From positions 1-23,497 of IMG/VR virus record IMGVR_UViG_3300021356_000169: DNA of 23,497 bases; one strand, given 5' to 3'. Below are positions 1 to 5,772 of the stretch, piece after piece. Position 1 is the stretch's first letter. Every line of letters begins with the position of its first letter. The notes beneath the pieces are model-generated. The model had not been told where the DNA came from. It did no database searches and saw nothing but the letters and a program-made list of their open reading frames with translations. Origin of the DNA: a virus. Both the position numbers and the translations under genes were made by a program.

Positions 1-654
1 GTAGGGATTAGACCATACAATGCGATTGCTTTTTCAGGTCCTATTGCCGTATTTACTTCTGTATTTCTCATCTACCCACTTGGACAATCCAGTTGGTTCT
101 TTGCGCCGAGCTTTGGCGTGGCGGCAATCTTTCGCTTCCTATTGTTTCTACAAGGATTTCATAACTGGACACTCAACCCCTTCCACATGATGGGTGTCGC
201 TGGTATCCTGGGTGGTGCATTGCTTTCTGCCATCCATGGTGTTACAGTAGAGAATACTTTGTATCAAGACGGTGAATCATCTAACACATTCAAATCATTT
301 GAACCCACCCAAGAGGAAGAGACTTACTCAATGGTTACAGCGAACCGTTATTGGTCGCAGATTTTCGGGATCGCGTTTAGCAACAAAAGGTGGTTGCATT
401 TCTTTATGCTGTTTGTTCCTGTTATGGGTCTCTGGACTTCATCCATTGGCATTATTGGTCTTGCCCTCAATCTCCGTGCTTACGATTTTGTTTCTCAGGA
501 ACTGAGAGCAGCGGAGGATCCAGAGTTTGAAACCTTCTACACCAAGAACATTCTCTTGAACGAAGGTCTCCGTAACTGGATGGCAACAGTCGATCAACCT
601 CACGAGAACTTTGTGTTCCCAGAGGAAGTATTGCCAAGAGGCAATGCTCTGTGA
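1..654 (+). CDS. psbD: Photosystem II reaction-centre protein D2, C-terminal 217 aa (5' end outside window)
   Basis: The reading frame is open from base 1 and encodes the last 217 residues of D2, which is normally about 352 aa, so roughly 135 residues lie upstream of the window. The visible part includes the redox-active tyrosine (Tyr25 here, matching TyrD Y160), the FHMMGVAG segment carrying the chlorophyll-ligating histidine, the [10 protein letters not shown] segment with a non-heme-iron histidine, several transmembrane helices and the typical C-terminus ending in LPRGNAL. D2 pairs with D1 in the thylakoid membrane. Phage copies are thought to keep photosystem II repaired during infection. 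The gene looks intact as far as visible. A terminator and a small-gene cluster follow directly. Confidence 0.97.
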   Translation, partial: VGIRPYNAIAFSGPIAVFTSVFLIYPLGQSSWFFAPSFGVAAIFRFLLFLQGFHNWTLNPFHMMGVAGILGGALLSAIHGVTVENTLYQDGESSNTFKSFEPTQEEETYSMVTANRYWSQIFGIAFSNKRWLHFFMLFVPVMGLWTSSIGIIGLALNLRAYDFVSQELRAAEDPEFETFYTKNILLNEGLRNWMATVDQPHENFVFPEEVLPRGNAL

Positions 655-660
655 TATAAT
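631..660 (+). promoter_or_regulatory. Sigma-70-like promoter inside the 3' end of psbD
   Basis: TTGCCA (631-636) and TATAAT (655-660) are separated by 18 bp. The -10 box overlaps the psbD stop codon. The predicted start, near 667, would lie inside the terminator hairpin that follows and give nrdC a leader of about 20 nt. TTGCC/GGCAA (631-635/640-644) can also form a small hairpin, so the match could be structural rather than a promoter. Confidence 0.45.
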
Positions 661-661
661 T

Positions 662-687
662 AGAGGGTGTAACAACCCTCTTTTTTT
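662..687 (+). terminator. Rho-independent terminator after psbD
   Basis: AGAGGGT (662-668) pairs with ACCCTCT (675-681) and is followed by a run of Ts to 687. The T run ends directly at the ATG of the next gene. It should end psbD transcripts. Confidence 0.85.
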
Positions 688-939
688 ATGGAAATCATCG
701 CTTACACTACGCCAGGATGTTTCTATTGTGATAAGTTGAAAGAACTTTTTCAAAGAGCACAAGTGGATTCAACTATCATTACTATTGGTACTGATATTAC
801 TAGAGAAGAATTTAAAGAAAGTTTTCCAGATGTTCAATCGTTTCCTCATGTTATTATAGATGGTGAGACGATTGGAGGTCTGGTTGAAACCGCAAAACTA
901 TTCTTACAAAAAGATCTTGTATCATCTACGAAAAAATGA
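688..939 (+). CDS. nrdC: Glutaredoxin
   Basis: This 83-aa protein has the classic single-domain glutaredoxin layout. It has an N-terminal beta strand, a TTPGCFYC active site with Cys11 and Cys14, a cis-proline segment SFPHV (Pro53) and the following GG motif (TIGG) that contacts glutathione. It would reduce disulfides in the host cytoplasm. In T4-like phages such proteins supply electrons to ribonucleotide reductase, so it is the functional equivalent of NrdC. The ATG sits immediately after the psbD terminator T-tract, and no strong Shine-Dalgarno sequence is visible. Its stop codon overlaps the next start as ATGA. The symbol follows T4-type usage and is not certain. Confidence 0.9.
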   Translation: MEIIAYTTPGCFYCDKLKELFQRAQVDSTIITIGTDITREEFKESFPDVQSFPHVIIDGETIGGLVETAKLFLQKDLVSSTKK

Positions 940-1115
940 CCAATATTAAAATAAATAGAGGCATAGAGCTCATGCTTAGGGGGGCGAAAAAGAAGGAAGC
1001 AGAAGAGGAACCTGCTCCCAAGGGAAAAGGTTTCGCAATTACTAGATTTTTTACCCTCCTAAAGCGAAGAGTCTACTTCAACTTAGAACTTTGGTGGGAC
1101 AAGGAAACAGATTAG
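936..1115 (+). CDS. Small basic protein of unknown function (59 aa)
   Basis: The start ATG at 936 overlaps the stop of the glutaredoxin gene (ATGA), which favours translational coupling. The 59-aa product is rich in Lys, Arg and Glu, with a KKKEAEEEP stretch near residues 18-26 and an aromatic C-terminal part ending in LWWDKETD. An internal in-frame ATG at 972 would give 47 aa and lies 15 nt after an AATAAATA box (950-957) resembling a late promoter, so two forms are possible. I do not recognise a domain. Density and coupling argue that it is a real gene. Confidence 0.7.
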   Translation: MTNIKINRGIELMLRGAKKKEAEEEPAPKGKGFAITRFFTLLKRRVYFNLELWWDKETD

Positions 1116-1129
1116 TTCGGAGTTGAACA

Positions 1130-1354
1130 ATGGCACAAGCAACAGTCCTGTATTTTTCAGCAACAGTTTCGTTTATTTTTCTCTGCGTTGGTGTGATTGC
1201 TGGATGGACAGCGAATGAAAAACTCCATGAGTTTATGTATGGAGCACAGCAAGATAACATACATCCCGAGATGTTAGATGGAGAAGGTCAATGGATCAAC
1301 GAAGAACTCTTATCAGTTCGCTTTGTAGATGAAGACGAACTTGATGACGACTAA
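1130..1354 (+). CDS. Small single-pass membrane protein (74 aa), unknown function
   Basis: An N-terminal hydrophobic segment (about residues 5-28, ending in GVIAGWTANE) predicts one membrane helix. It is followed by a polar, strongly acidic tail ending in DEDELDDD. A GGAG Shine-Dalgarno sequence sits about 8 nt before the ATG. It follows the 59-aa gene by 14 nt and probably shares its transcript. No enzyme motif or cysteine pair is visible. I cannot assign a function. The insertion is inferred to be into the host inner or thylakoid membrane. Confidence 0.75.
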   Translation: MAQATVLYFSATVSFIFLCVGVIAGWTANEKLHEFMYGAQQDNIHPEMLDGEGQWINEELLSVRFVDEDELDDD

Positions 1355-1357
1355 ATA
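1351..1357 (+). promoter_or_regulatory. T4-type late promoter box (CTAAATA)
   Basis: CTAAATA overlaps the stop of the upstream membrane-protein gene and lies 22 nt before the ATG at 1380. The same spacing is seen for CTAAATA boxes before gp26, CP12 and the 22274 gene. Confidence 0.55.
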
Positions 1358-1379
1358 TACTTACGCAATTGATTAGGTC

Positions 1380-1811
1380 ATGCAATTATTACTGAATGAA
1401 GTGCTGCAGAAAGTTAGCAATGCTAAAACTAAAGCACAAAAAGTTAAACTGCTACAACAACATAACACTCCAGCACTCAGGCAGATTCTGATTGCTAACT
1501 TCGATGATAGTGTTATTTCTATGTTGCCAGAAGGAGATGTTCCTTTTGAGCAGAATGATGTACCAGAAGATACAGAGCATACGAAACTTATTCATGAGTA
1601 TCGTAAGCTCTATCTCTTCTTTAAGGGTGGCGCTAATCTCTCACAGAATCGTCGCGAGATGCTGTTCATTCAACTCTTAGAAGGACTCCACAAAGGAGAA
1701 GCAGAGGTTCTATGCCTGATGAAGGATAAGAAACTTGGTAAGCGTTGGAAGATCACCAAACAGTGTGTGGAGGAAGCATTTCCCCAAATTAATTGGGGAG
1801 GTCGTTCCTGA
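1380..1811 (+). CDS. Conserved cyanophage protein, DUF6433-like (143 aa)
   Basis: The 143-aa product begins MQLLLNEVLQKVSNAK and ends INWGGRS. From memory it matches the DUF6433 family of T4-like marine phages, including the ALRQILIANFDDS segment near residues 32-44 and the RREMLFIQLLEGLHKGEA helix near residues 91-108. It is predicted soluble and largely helical. Its role is unknown. It has its own CTAAATA box upstream and overlaps the next gene by one base (TGATG), so it heads a three-gene coupled set. Confidence 0.75.
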   Translation: MQLLLNEVLQKVSNAKTKAQKVKLLQQHNTPALRQILIANFDDSVISMLPEGDVPFEQNDVPEDTEHTKLIHEYRKLYLFFKGGANLSQNRREMLFIQLLEGLHKGEAEVLCLMKDKKLGKRWKITKQCVEEAFPQINWGGRS

Positions 1812-2065
1812 TGGGAAAGGGAGTATATATTATTCACGCAAACTGTGACCCTGAACTAGCAAAAGACAGATCACTTCCAAACACTGCACATTTGGTAGAG
1901 TTTGATGATGGTAACGGTATCGTCTATGATATTGTTACTGCTGCTAAAAAAGTAGATATCTTTGACTATTATTGGGACAAGTATCGCAATTTGAAAAGCA
2001 TGACACAAGCAGAGGGTAGAGTTAGTGCTAAACTCTGGCAAGATCCAAAAAAGAAAAAGAAATGA
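1811..2065 (+). CDS. Hypothetical protein with lysine-rich C-terminus (84 aa)
   Basis: The start at 1811 was chosen because its ATG overlaps the upstream stop (TGATG); an in-frame GTG-type extension to 1793 lies wholly inside the upstream gene. The product begins MGKGVYIIHANCDPE and ends in a poly-lysine tail (about residues 80-84) suited to binding nucleic acid, although this is inference. The central part (LVEFDDGNGIVYDIVTAAKK) looks like alternating strand and helix. The next ATG overlaps its stop by 4 nt. The function is unrecognised. Confidence 0.75.
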   Translation: MGKGVYIIHANCDPELAKDRSLPNTAHLVEFDDGNGIVYDIVTAAKKVDIFDYYWDKYRNLKSMTQAEGRVSAKLWQDPKKKKK

Positions 2066-2328
2066 AAGGACAAACAGGACACTGGTGCATTTTTTATAGA
2101 AAGAATGCTGACAAGAGTGGTATTTGGTACACCATGAAGACATGGCGGAAGGATGGTGTCCTGGTGTCTGCAAAGACATACGATGAAGTGTATAAATTCA
2201 CAAAGTATAAAGAAGCATGGCAATTTGCTAAGAATTTAATCACTGAGACTCCATCTCCTCACTATGATGCACAGGTCAAGCGCGTGTGTCGTCAGAGAGA
2301 AGACGGATTCTATCTAGCAGGTTGCTAA
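2062..2328 (+). CDS. Hypothetical protein (88 aa), aromatic-rich
   Basis: This gene is translationally coupled to the upstream gene by ATGA at 2062. The 88-aa product is rich in Trp, Tyr and Lys and has three Cys, at the N-terminal HWCIF, near VCRQ and in the C-terminal AGC. It has no hydrophobic segment and is likely a small cytoplasmic protein. I recognise no domain. It ends the coupled 1380-2328 group. A consensus-like promoter follows 20 nt downstream. Confidence 0.72.
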   Translation: MKGQTGHWCIFYRKNADKSGIWYTMKTWRKDGVLVSAKTYDEVYKFTKYKEAWQFAKNLITETPSPHYDAQVKRVCRQREDGFYLAGC

Positions 2329-2347
2329 ACTGTATCAAATGATACAC

Positions 2348-2377
2348 TTGACAAAGCATAGATAGTATTGGTATAAT
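2348..2377 (+). promoter_or_regulatory. Strong sigma-70-type promoter
   Basis: TTGACA (2348-2353) and TATAAT (2372-2377) match consensus perfectly and are separated by 18 bp. The expected start, near 2384, leaves only about 11 nt before the ATG at 2395. It should be an early/host-polymerase promoter for the 2395-3185 small genes. Confidence 0.85.
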
Positions 2378-2394
2378 TACCATACGTTCATCTT

Positions 2395-2595
2395 ATGCTC
2401 AGCATTCTGCTGGCATTGACCCTTGCCCATCATGATGACGGCAACCCCTACGGGTGGCACATGTCGTGTGAAAGGTTTCTACAGAGAAGAGTTGAAATCC
2501 TTATGGATGATAACTTGGATCGTCGGTCTAAATATAATCTACTGGGTTATCTTAGATCTAAAGTAGAAGGTCAATGTAAAGATATGCTAGTATAA
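2395..2595 (+). CDS. Small secreted or membrane-anchored hypothetical protein (66 aa)
   Basis: The N-terminus (MLSILLALTLAHHDDG) has a short hydrophobic stretch resembling a minimal signal sequence, but lacks basic residues at the very start. The rest is charged, with two Cys (near residues 25 and 61), and includes LQRRVEILMDD and KYNLLGYLRSK. The gene lies directly behind a consensus promoter with almost no leader. No clear Shine-Dalgarno sequence is visible, so the internal ATG at 2461 (44 aa) is an alternative start. The function is unrecognised. Confidence 0.6.
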   Translation: MLSILLALTLAHHDDGNPYGWHMSCERFLQRRVEILMDDNLDRRSKYNLLGYLRSKVEGQCKDMLV

Positions 2596-2630
2596 GACGC
2601 AAGTAAGTCGCGGAACGGAGCGTTCATCCC

Positions 2631-2798
2631 ATGGTAGAATTATTACTCTCAGCAACAATGGCATGTGCAGACGCTGATGCTGTAATCTTCAGGATTAAAA
2701 AGCATGAGCACCTGACGCCAAAGTATAAGCTGGAACTGGTCGAGACCATCAAGGACTATACACCAGAATGTAGTCACTACTGGGACGCAAACGACTGA
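2631..2798 (+). CDS. Small hypothetical protein (55 aa)
   Basis: The ATG at 2631 opens a 55-codon frame ending in YWDAND. The product has a hydrophobic start (MVELLLSATMACADAD) and a charged remainder with a KKHEHLTPKYKLELVETI helix. The leader 2606-2625 carries a purine-rich GGAACGGAG that may serve as ribosome-binding site, although it lies a little far (about 10 nt). It is similar in style and size to the 2395 product (hydrophobic start, Cys, helix), hinting at duplicated ancestry; this is inference. Confidence 0.65.
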   Translation: MVELLLSATMACADADAVIFRIKKHEHLTPKYKLELVETIKDYTPECSHYWDAND

Positions 2799-2842
2799 AG
2801 GAACGGGGATTAAAACACCCTAGTATTTCAGGAGAAAGACTC

Positions 2843-3010
2843 ATGAACACCCTAACTCTTATCAAAAAGCAGATCAACAAAGCTGCTGCACTTCACGACG
2901 CACAGATTGCTATGACTACCTATCGTGGTGTCAAGTTTGAGTGTAAGGACGGTGCTGCTGATGAGGTCCATGGTACATTCTGCTATCGCGGACACACTTA
3001 TCAGAAGTGA
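2843..3010 (+). CDS. DUF4278-like small protein (55 aa), first of a pair
   Basis: The frame begins after a good Shine-Dalgarno sequence (AGGAG, about 8 nt before the ATG) and encodes 55 aa ending in YRGHTYQK. The TTYRGVKFEC and CYRGHTYQ segments (residues 25-34 and 47-54) resemble the YRG-type motif of DUF4278 proteins common in cyanobacteria and their phages. The N-terminal 20 residues form a basic helix. Its role is unknown. The following gene carries a second LKYRGVTY motif, so the two look like diverged neighbours. Confidence 0.65.
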   Translation: MNTLTLIKKQINKAAALHDAQIAMTTYRGVKFECKDGAADEVHGTFCYRGHTYQK

Positions 3011-3011
3011 T

Positions 3012-3185
3012 ATGGAGAATTACACATATCATTACGATGATATGGATAAAGATAGTAGACCACCAAGTTGTTACCAACTCAAATATAGAGGGGTAACATA
3101 CTGGTCTTGCTATCGGATTCACTTGCGAGACTGGTTGGATGACAAGTATTCATCCCCAGCATATTCAACTAAGAGAGGTCTATGA
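3012..3185 (+). CDS. DUF4278-like small protein (57 aa), second of a pair
   Basis: The start ATG at 3012 lies one base after the upstream stop; the same frame is open further upstream but only inside the previous gene. The product is 57 aa, begins MENYTYHYDDMDKD and carries YQLKYRGVTYWSC near residues 21-33, matching the YRG motif of the previous gene. It is rich in Tyr and Trp, with two Cys (20 and 33). Its stop codon is buried in the loop of the terminator hairpin. The family assignment rests on the short motif only. Confidence 0.6.
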   Translation: MENYTYHYDDMDKDSRPPSCYQLKYRGVTYWSCYRIHLRDWLDDKYSSPAYSTKRGL

Positions 3186-3198
3186 CCTCTCTTTTTTT
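3173..3198 (+). terminator. Rho-independent terminator overlapping a stop codon
   Basis: GAGAGGTC (3173-3180) pairs perfectly with GACCTCTC (3184-3191) around a TAT loop and is followed by seven Ts. The stop codon TGA (3183-3185) of the 57-aa gene lies in the hairpin. Confidence 0.9.
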
Positions 3199-3243
3199 GT
3201 CTAGGTATAAACTCGTAGGCAATAATATTCTTTGCGTGACTTG

Positions 3244-3280
3244 TATAATTTGATACTCTCTGTGTAAATAGTAGTAGAAT
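3244..3280 (+). promoter_or_regulatory. Possible promoter region
   Basis: A TATAAT (3244-3249) lacks a good -35 box. TTGATA (3250-3255) with TAGAAT (3275-3280, 19-bp spacer) and a GTAAATA late-like box (3264-3270) are alternatives. Some promoter is expected here because a terminator ends the preceding unit, but I cannot choose between them. Confidence 0.35.
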
Positions 3281-3281
3281 T

Positions 3282-3380
3282 ATGCGAGGTGAAAAAATGA
3301 AACCTTACCCTCCCCACATTATGGTAAATTGTATGAGGGCGAACGATGCACAATCTACTATCACGCTCACAGTTAGATGA
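3282..3380 (+). CDS. Possible leader peptide or micro-ORF (32 aa)
   Basis: The frame starts MRGEKMKPYPPHIMVN and stops at 3380, overlapping the next gene start (3346) by 35 nt. An internal ATG at 3297 follows GAGGTG. It could be a coupled leader for the 57-aa gene or a chance frame. No motif is visible. Confidence 0.25.
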   Translation: MRGEKMKPYPPHIMVNCMRANDAQSTITLTVR

Positions 3381-3519
3381 GTGGCGACATTTTGAAGACA
3401 CTATTGATGAACTGGAGGTTGAAAACCAAAAACTCAATGATTACTTTGAATGTCTAATAGAGTGCGACTCATTAGATCAAGGACAATGCAAGAGGATTTG
3501 TAGCTACATCCTCAAATAA
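3346..3519 (+). CDS. Small acidic coiled-coil-like hypothetical protein (57 aa)
   Basis: The 57-aa product begins MHNLLSRSQLDEWRHFED. It has a heptad-like helix (about residues 11-36, DELEVENQKLNDYF) suggesting a short coiled coil, and a C-terminal half with four Cys (residues 36, 40, 48 and 52), a density unusual for this genome. The even spacing of cysteines might bind metal, which is inference only. An AGGGCGA purine stretch precedes the ATG. A strong terminator lies 3 nt beyond the stop, making this a probable one- or two-gene transcript. Confidence 0.65.
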   Translation: MHNLLSRSQLDEWRHFEDTIDELEVENQKLNDYFECLIECDSLDQGQCKRICSYILK

Positions 3520-3522
3520 ACC

Positions 3523-3548
3523 AGAGGGGTTGCGACCCCTCTTTTTTT
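3523..3548 (+). terminator. Rho-independent terminator
   Basis: AGAGGGGT (3523-3530) pairs with ACCCCTCT (3535-3542) around TGCG, followed by Ts to 3548. Confidence 0.9.
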
Positions 3549-3558
3549 ATGCTACAAT
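3530..3558 (+). promoter_or_regulatory. Promoter embedded in the preceding terminator
   Basis: TTGCGA (3530-3535) and TACAAT (3553-3558) are spaced by 17 bp. The -35 lies in the terminator loop. The predicted start is near 3565, about 15 nt before the next ATG. This repeats the psbD/nrdC arrangement. A CTAAATA box (3574-3580) lies just downstream and overlaps that ATG. Confidence 0.45.
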
Positions 3559-3579
3559 GCTGACATCTGTTATCTAAAT

Positions 3580-3750
3580 ATGGATAGAGAAAAACTTAAA
3601 CTCATCGTCAAGAACCTTAAGTCTTTAACAAATGCGTTAGAGAGTGAGGTTTATTCTGACACTGATGCATACAAAATCCAGTTGCAACAGGGTGGACCAA
3701 AGTTCGGATTCAATTATGATGAAGGAGACGATGACGGATACCCAGACTAA
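3580..3750 (+). CDS. Small acidic-tailed hypothetical protein (56 aa)
   Basis: The ATG at 3580 begins a 56-aa product, MDREKLKLIVKNLKSL, with an N-terminal lysine-rich helix, a KFGFNYDEGDDDGYPD acidic C-terminus and no Cys. It overlaps the next gene by 20 nt (start 3731). The ATG shares its first base with a CTAAATA box, so a late transcript from that box would begin after this start codon; expression is more plausibly from the promoter at 3530-3558. No domain is recognised. Confidence 0.65.
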   Translation: MDREKLKLIVKNLKSLTNALESEVYSDTDAYKIQLQQGGPKFGFNYDEGDDDGYPD

Positions 3751-3973
3751 CGATTGGCGCTACAGCGATGAACGCATGGACGTAAGAACACAAGGACTAA
3801 ACATTCTTCTGAAGAAATTCGGATCAGAGATCTGCTCTGATGGATCTCCACGCTACAGCACACAAAGCATCTACGAATGCATTCATGACTGGGTATCTCA
3901 AGGAAACATGAGAACCGATGGCATCGTTGCCTATTACAAAGCCTATTATGACCCGTCTAAAAGATCAAATTAG
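3731..3973 (+). CDS. Hypothetical protein (80 aa)
   Basis: The start at 3731 was chosen because GGAG lies about 6 nt upstream and the longer frame (to 3644) would be wholly inside the previous gene. The 80-aa product, MTDTQTNDWRYSDERMDV to YDPSKRSN, is polar and mixed, with a TQGLNILLKKFG helix and a WVSQGNMRTDGIVAYYKAYYD segment. The last 26 nt overlap the next gene. This dense overlapping style is typical of the cluster. The function is unknown. Confidence 0.65.
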   Translation: MTDTQTNDWRYSDERMDVRTQGLNILLKKFGSEICSDGSPRYSTQSIYECIHDWVSQGNMRTDGIVAYYKAYYDPSKRSN

Positions 3974-4220
3974 ATTAGCAAAGAAAGCAATCAAAGAAGC
4001 AAAGAAGAACCCTAATCTTTATACAGAGGAGGAACTGCAGTACATGGCAATGCAGTTAGTTCGTGCTAAAATAGCACTGAAAGCCAAACAAATCAAACGC
4101 AAGCAGGAGAAAGGATTTAGTAATGAATTCAGTGAAGTTGGTAACAGTAACTCCAGACGCAGAAAAGACGATGGGGTACGTGGCGAGAGTGAGCAATCCG
4201 AACAACCAGGAGAATCCTAA
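3948..4220 (+). CDS. Basic helical protein (90 aa) overlapping thyX
   Basis: The start ATG at 3948 is inside the previous gene. The first 56 or so residues are a highly charged, Lys/Arg/Glu-rich helix (KKAIKEAKKNP, LVRAKIALKAKQIKRKQEK), consistent with a coiled coil or nucleic-acid-binding protein. The last 33 residues (Ser/Asn/Arg/Glu-rich, low complexity) are encoded by the 98 nt that overlap thyX in another frame. The tail is probably a by-product of overlap. The function is not recognised. Confidence 0.6.
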   Translation: MTRLKDQIRLAKKAIKEAKKNPNLYTEEELQYMAMQLVRAKIALKAKQIKRKQEKGFSNEFSEVGNSNSRRRKDDGVRGESEQSEQPGES

Positions 4221-4761
4221 GGTCGCTGGTCTGCTAAAGTATTGTATCAAGCACAACCACTGGTCTGTGTTTGAGCAGGCACATATGACCCTGGAGATTG
4301 AAACTACCAGGGGAATCGCAGCTCAAATTTTGCGTCACCGTTCGTTCACATATCAAGAGTTTTCCCAGCGGTATGCTGACAGTTCTATGTTGGCAGAAGA
4401 GATCCCTCTGTTTGATCTTCGCAGTCAGGATACAAAGAACCGTCAGAACTCTATTGATGATGTTGATCCTTTCTTGAAGCAAGAACTTGAGATCACTATC
4501 AAGCGTCACTTCCAGAGTGCCATGGATATCTACAAGCACATGCTTGAGATGGGAATCGCAAAGGAGTGTTCGCGTTTTGTGCTTCCCCTCGCCGTGCCCA
4601 CAAAAATCTACATGACGGGATCTGTGCGGTCATGGATCCACTATATAGATTTGCGTTCCGCTAATGGTACGCAGAAAGAACACATGGACATTGCTAATGA
4701 TGCTAAGCGTGTGTTCTGCGAACAATTTCCTATTTGTGCTGAAGCTTTGGAGTGGAATTAA
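4123..4761 (+). CDS. thyX: Flavin-dependent thymidylate synthase ThyX
   Basis: The 212-aa protein carries the ThyX signature RHRSFTYQEFSQRY at residues 71-84, the motif binding dUMP and FAD. The length and the conserved N-terminal block (ARVSNPNNQENPKVAGLL, KHNHWSVFEQAHMTLEIETTR) fit the family. ThyX makes dTMP from dUMP using methylene-tetrahydrofolate and reduced flavin, supplying thymine for phage DNA. An AAAGGA Shine-Dalgarno lies about 8 nt before ATG 4123. The start overlaps the preceding gene by 98 nt, and the next gene begins at its stop (TAATG). It groups with the glutaredoxin and gp32 as nucleotide and DNA-replication support. Confidence 0.96.
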   Translation: MNSVKLVTVTPDAEKTMGYVARVSNPNNQENPKVAGLLKYCIKHNHWSVFEQAHMTLEIETTRGIAAQILRHRSFTYQEFSQRYADSSMLAEEIPLFDLRSQDTKNRQNSIDDVDPFLKQELEITIKRHFQSAMDIYKHMLEMGIAKECSRFVLPLAVPTKIYMTGSVRSWIHYIDLRSANGTQKEHMDIANDAKRVFCEQFPICAEALEWN

Positions 4762-5018
4762 TGCCTACATATCCTGTTAAAAATCTAGAGACTGGAGAGA
4801 CTAAAGAACTCTACATGTCCATGAAAGAATACGAACAATGGAGAAAGGACAACCCAGGATGGGACAAAGACTGGTCCAAGGGTTGTGCTGGATCTGGTGA
4901 GGTCGGTGACTGGAGAGACAAGATGAAGAAAACTCATCCTGGTTTCCATGACATCATCTCTAACAAAATCGGGGCACATGCTCCCCGTAACCGTACCATT
5001 CACGATAAGTACAATTGA
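4761..5018 (+). CDS. Small conserved protein, degenerate FmdB-like zinc-ribbon (85 aa)
   Basis: The start at 4761 overlaps the thyX stop (TAATG); the upstream GTG at 4752 in the same frame is less likely. The product opens MPTYPVKNLETGETKELYMSMKEYEQW, which resembles the N-terminus of FmdB-type small zinc-ribbon proteins, but the metal-binding cysteines are missing (only one Cys, near residue 45). The remainder, including GWDKDWSKGCAGSG and the C-terminal HDKYN, is polar. It sits between thyX and phoH in a tightly packed operon. The family link is weak and the role unknown. Confidence 0.65.
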   Translation: MPTYPVKNLETGETKELYMSMKEYEQWRKDNPGWDKDWSKGCAGSGEVGDWRDKMKKTHPGFHDIISNKIGAHAPRNRTIHDKYN

Positions 5019-5019
5019 T

Positions 5020-5772
5020 ATGCCACCAAGAAAGAAGACTGTGAAAGCACCAGGACAAGGCATGACTGCCAAGCAGAAGAAGCGTCGTAAGCCTATTGAT
5101 GAGGCATACATGGTTCCTATCGAACCTCTCACTCATAATCAACAGATTATGTTTGACGAGTGGGACAAGGGGCAGATGATCTATGCTTATGGTGTAGCAG
5201 GAACGGGTAAGACATTCGTTGCTCTCTATAAAGCACTCAAGGATGTGCTGAATGAATACACACCATACGAAAAGGTTTATCTTGTTCGTTCTCTAGTTGC
5301 TACTAGAGAGATTGGTTTCCTGCCAGGAGATCACGAGGATAAGTCTTCTCTCTATCAGATTCCTTACAAGAACATGGTACAATCTATGTTCGAGATGCCT
5401 GATGACAACTCCTTTGAGATGTTGTATGAAAACCTCAAGGCACAGGAAACTATCTCGTTCTGGAGCACAAGTTTCATTCGTGGCACCACTCTTGATAACT
5501 GTATTGTTATCATTGACGAGTGTCAGAATCTGAACTTCCATGAACTTGATTCAATCATCACTCGTGTTGGTCAGGACAGTAAGATTGTGTTCTGTGGTGA
5601 CGCAGCACAGACTGACCTGCAAAAGATCAGTGAGCGATCAGGTATCCTTGACTTCCAACGCATCCTCCAGAACATGGAAGAGTTTTCGTTGGTTGAATTT
5701 GGTATCGATGATATCGTTCGTTCTGGTCTCGTCAAGTCTTACATTATCAACAAACTCAACCTAGGTCTATGA
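5020..5772 (+). CDS. phoH: PhoH-like P-loop ATPase
   Basis: The 250-aa protein starts at ATG 5020, one base after the upstream stop; the longer in-frame extension lies inside the previous gene. A Walker A motif GVAGTGKT occupies residues 58-65 and a Walker B IIDE residues 164-167, followed by CQN. FCGDAAQTDLQ (about residues 193-203) is the typical helicase-like motif of PhoH proteins. PhoH family ATPases are phosphate-starvation-linked in hosts and very widespread in marine phages. The precise reaction (RNA or nucleic-acid related) is not established. A basic N-terminal tail (KKTVKA, KQKKRRK) precedes the core. It is coupled to the exonuclease gene by ATGA. Confidence 0.93.
   Translation: MPPRKKTVKAPGQGMTAKQKKRRKPIDEAYMVPIEPLTHNQQIMFDEWDKGQMIYAYGVAGTGKTFVALYKALKDVLNEYTPYEKVYLVRSLVATREIGFLPGDHEDKSSLYQIPYKNMVQSMFEMPDDNSFEMLYENLKAQETISFWSTSFIRGTTLDNCIVIIDECQNLNFHELDSIITRVGQDSKIVFCGDAAQTDLQKISERSGILDFQRILQNMEEFSLVEFGIDDIVRSGLVKSYIINKLNLGL

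Noticed and set aside
2528-2534. CTAAATA inside the 2395 gene
   Set aside because: It lies within coding sequence about 96 nt from the next start, so it is probably chance; the same applies to ATAAATA at 6105-6111 and 12994-13000.
2596-2636. In-frame continuation of the 2395 gene past its TAA (13 codons, then TAG)
   Set aside because: There is no readthrough context and the 2631 ATG begins in this stretch; chance continuation is more likely.
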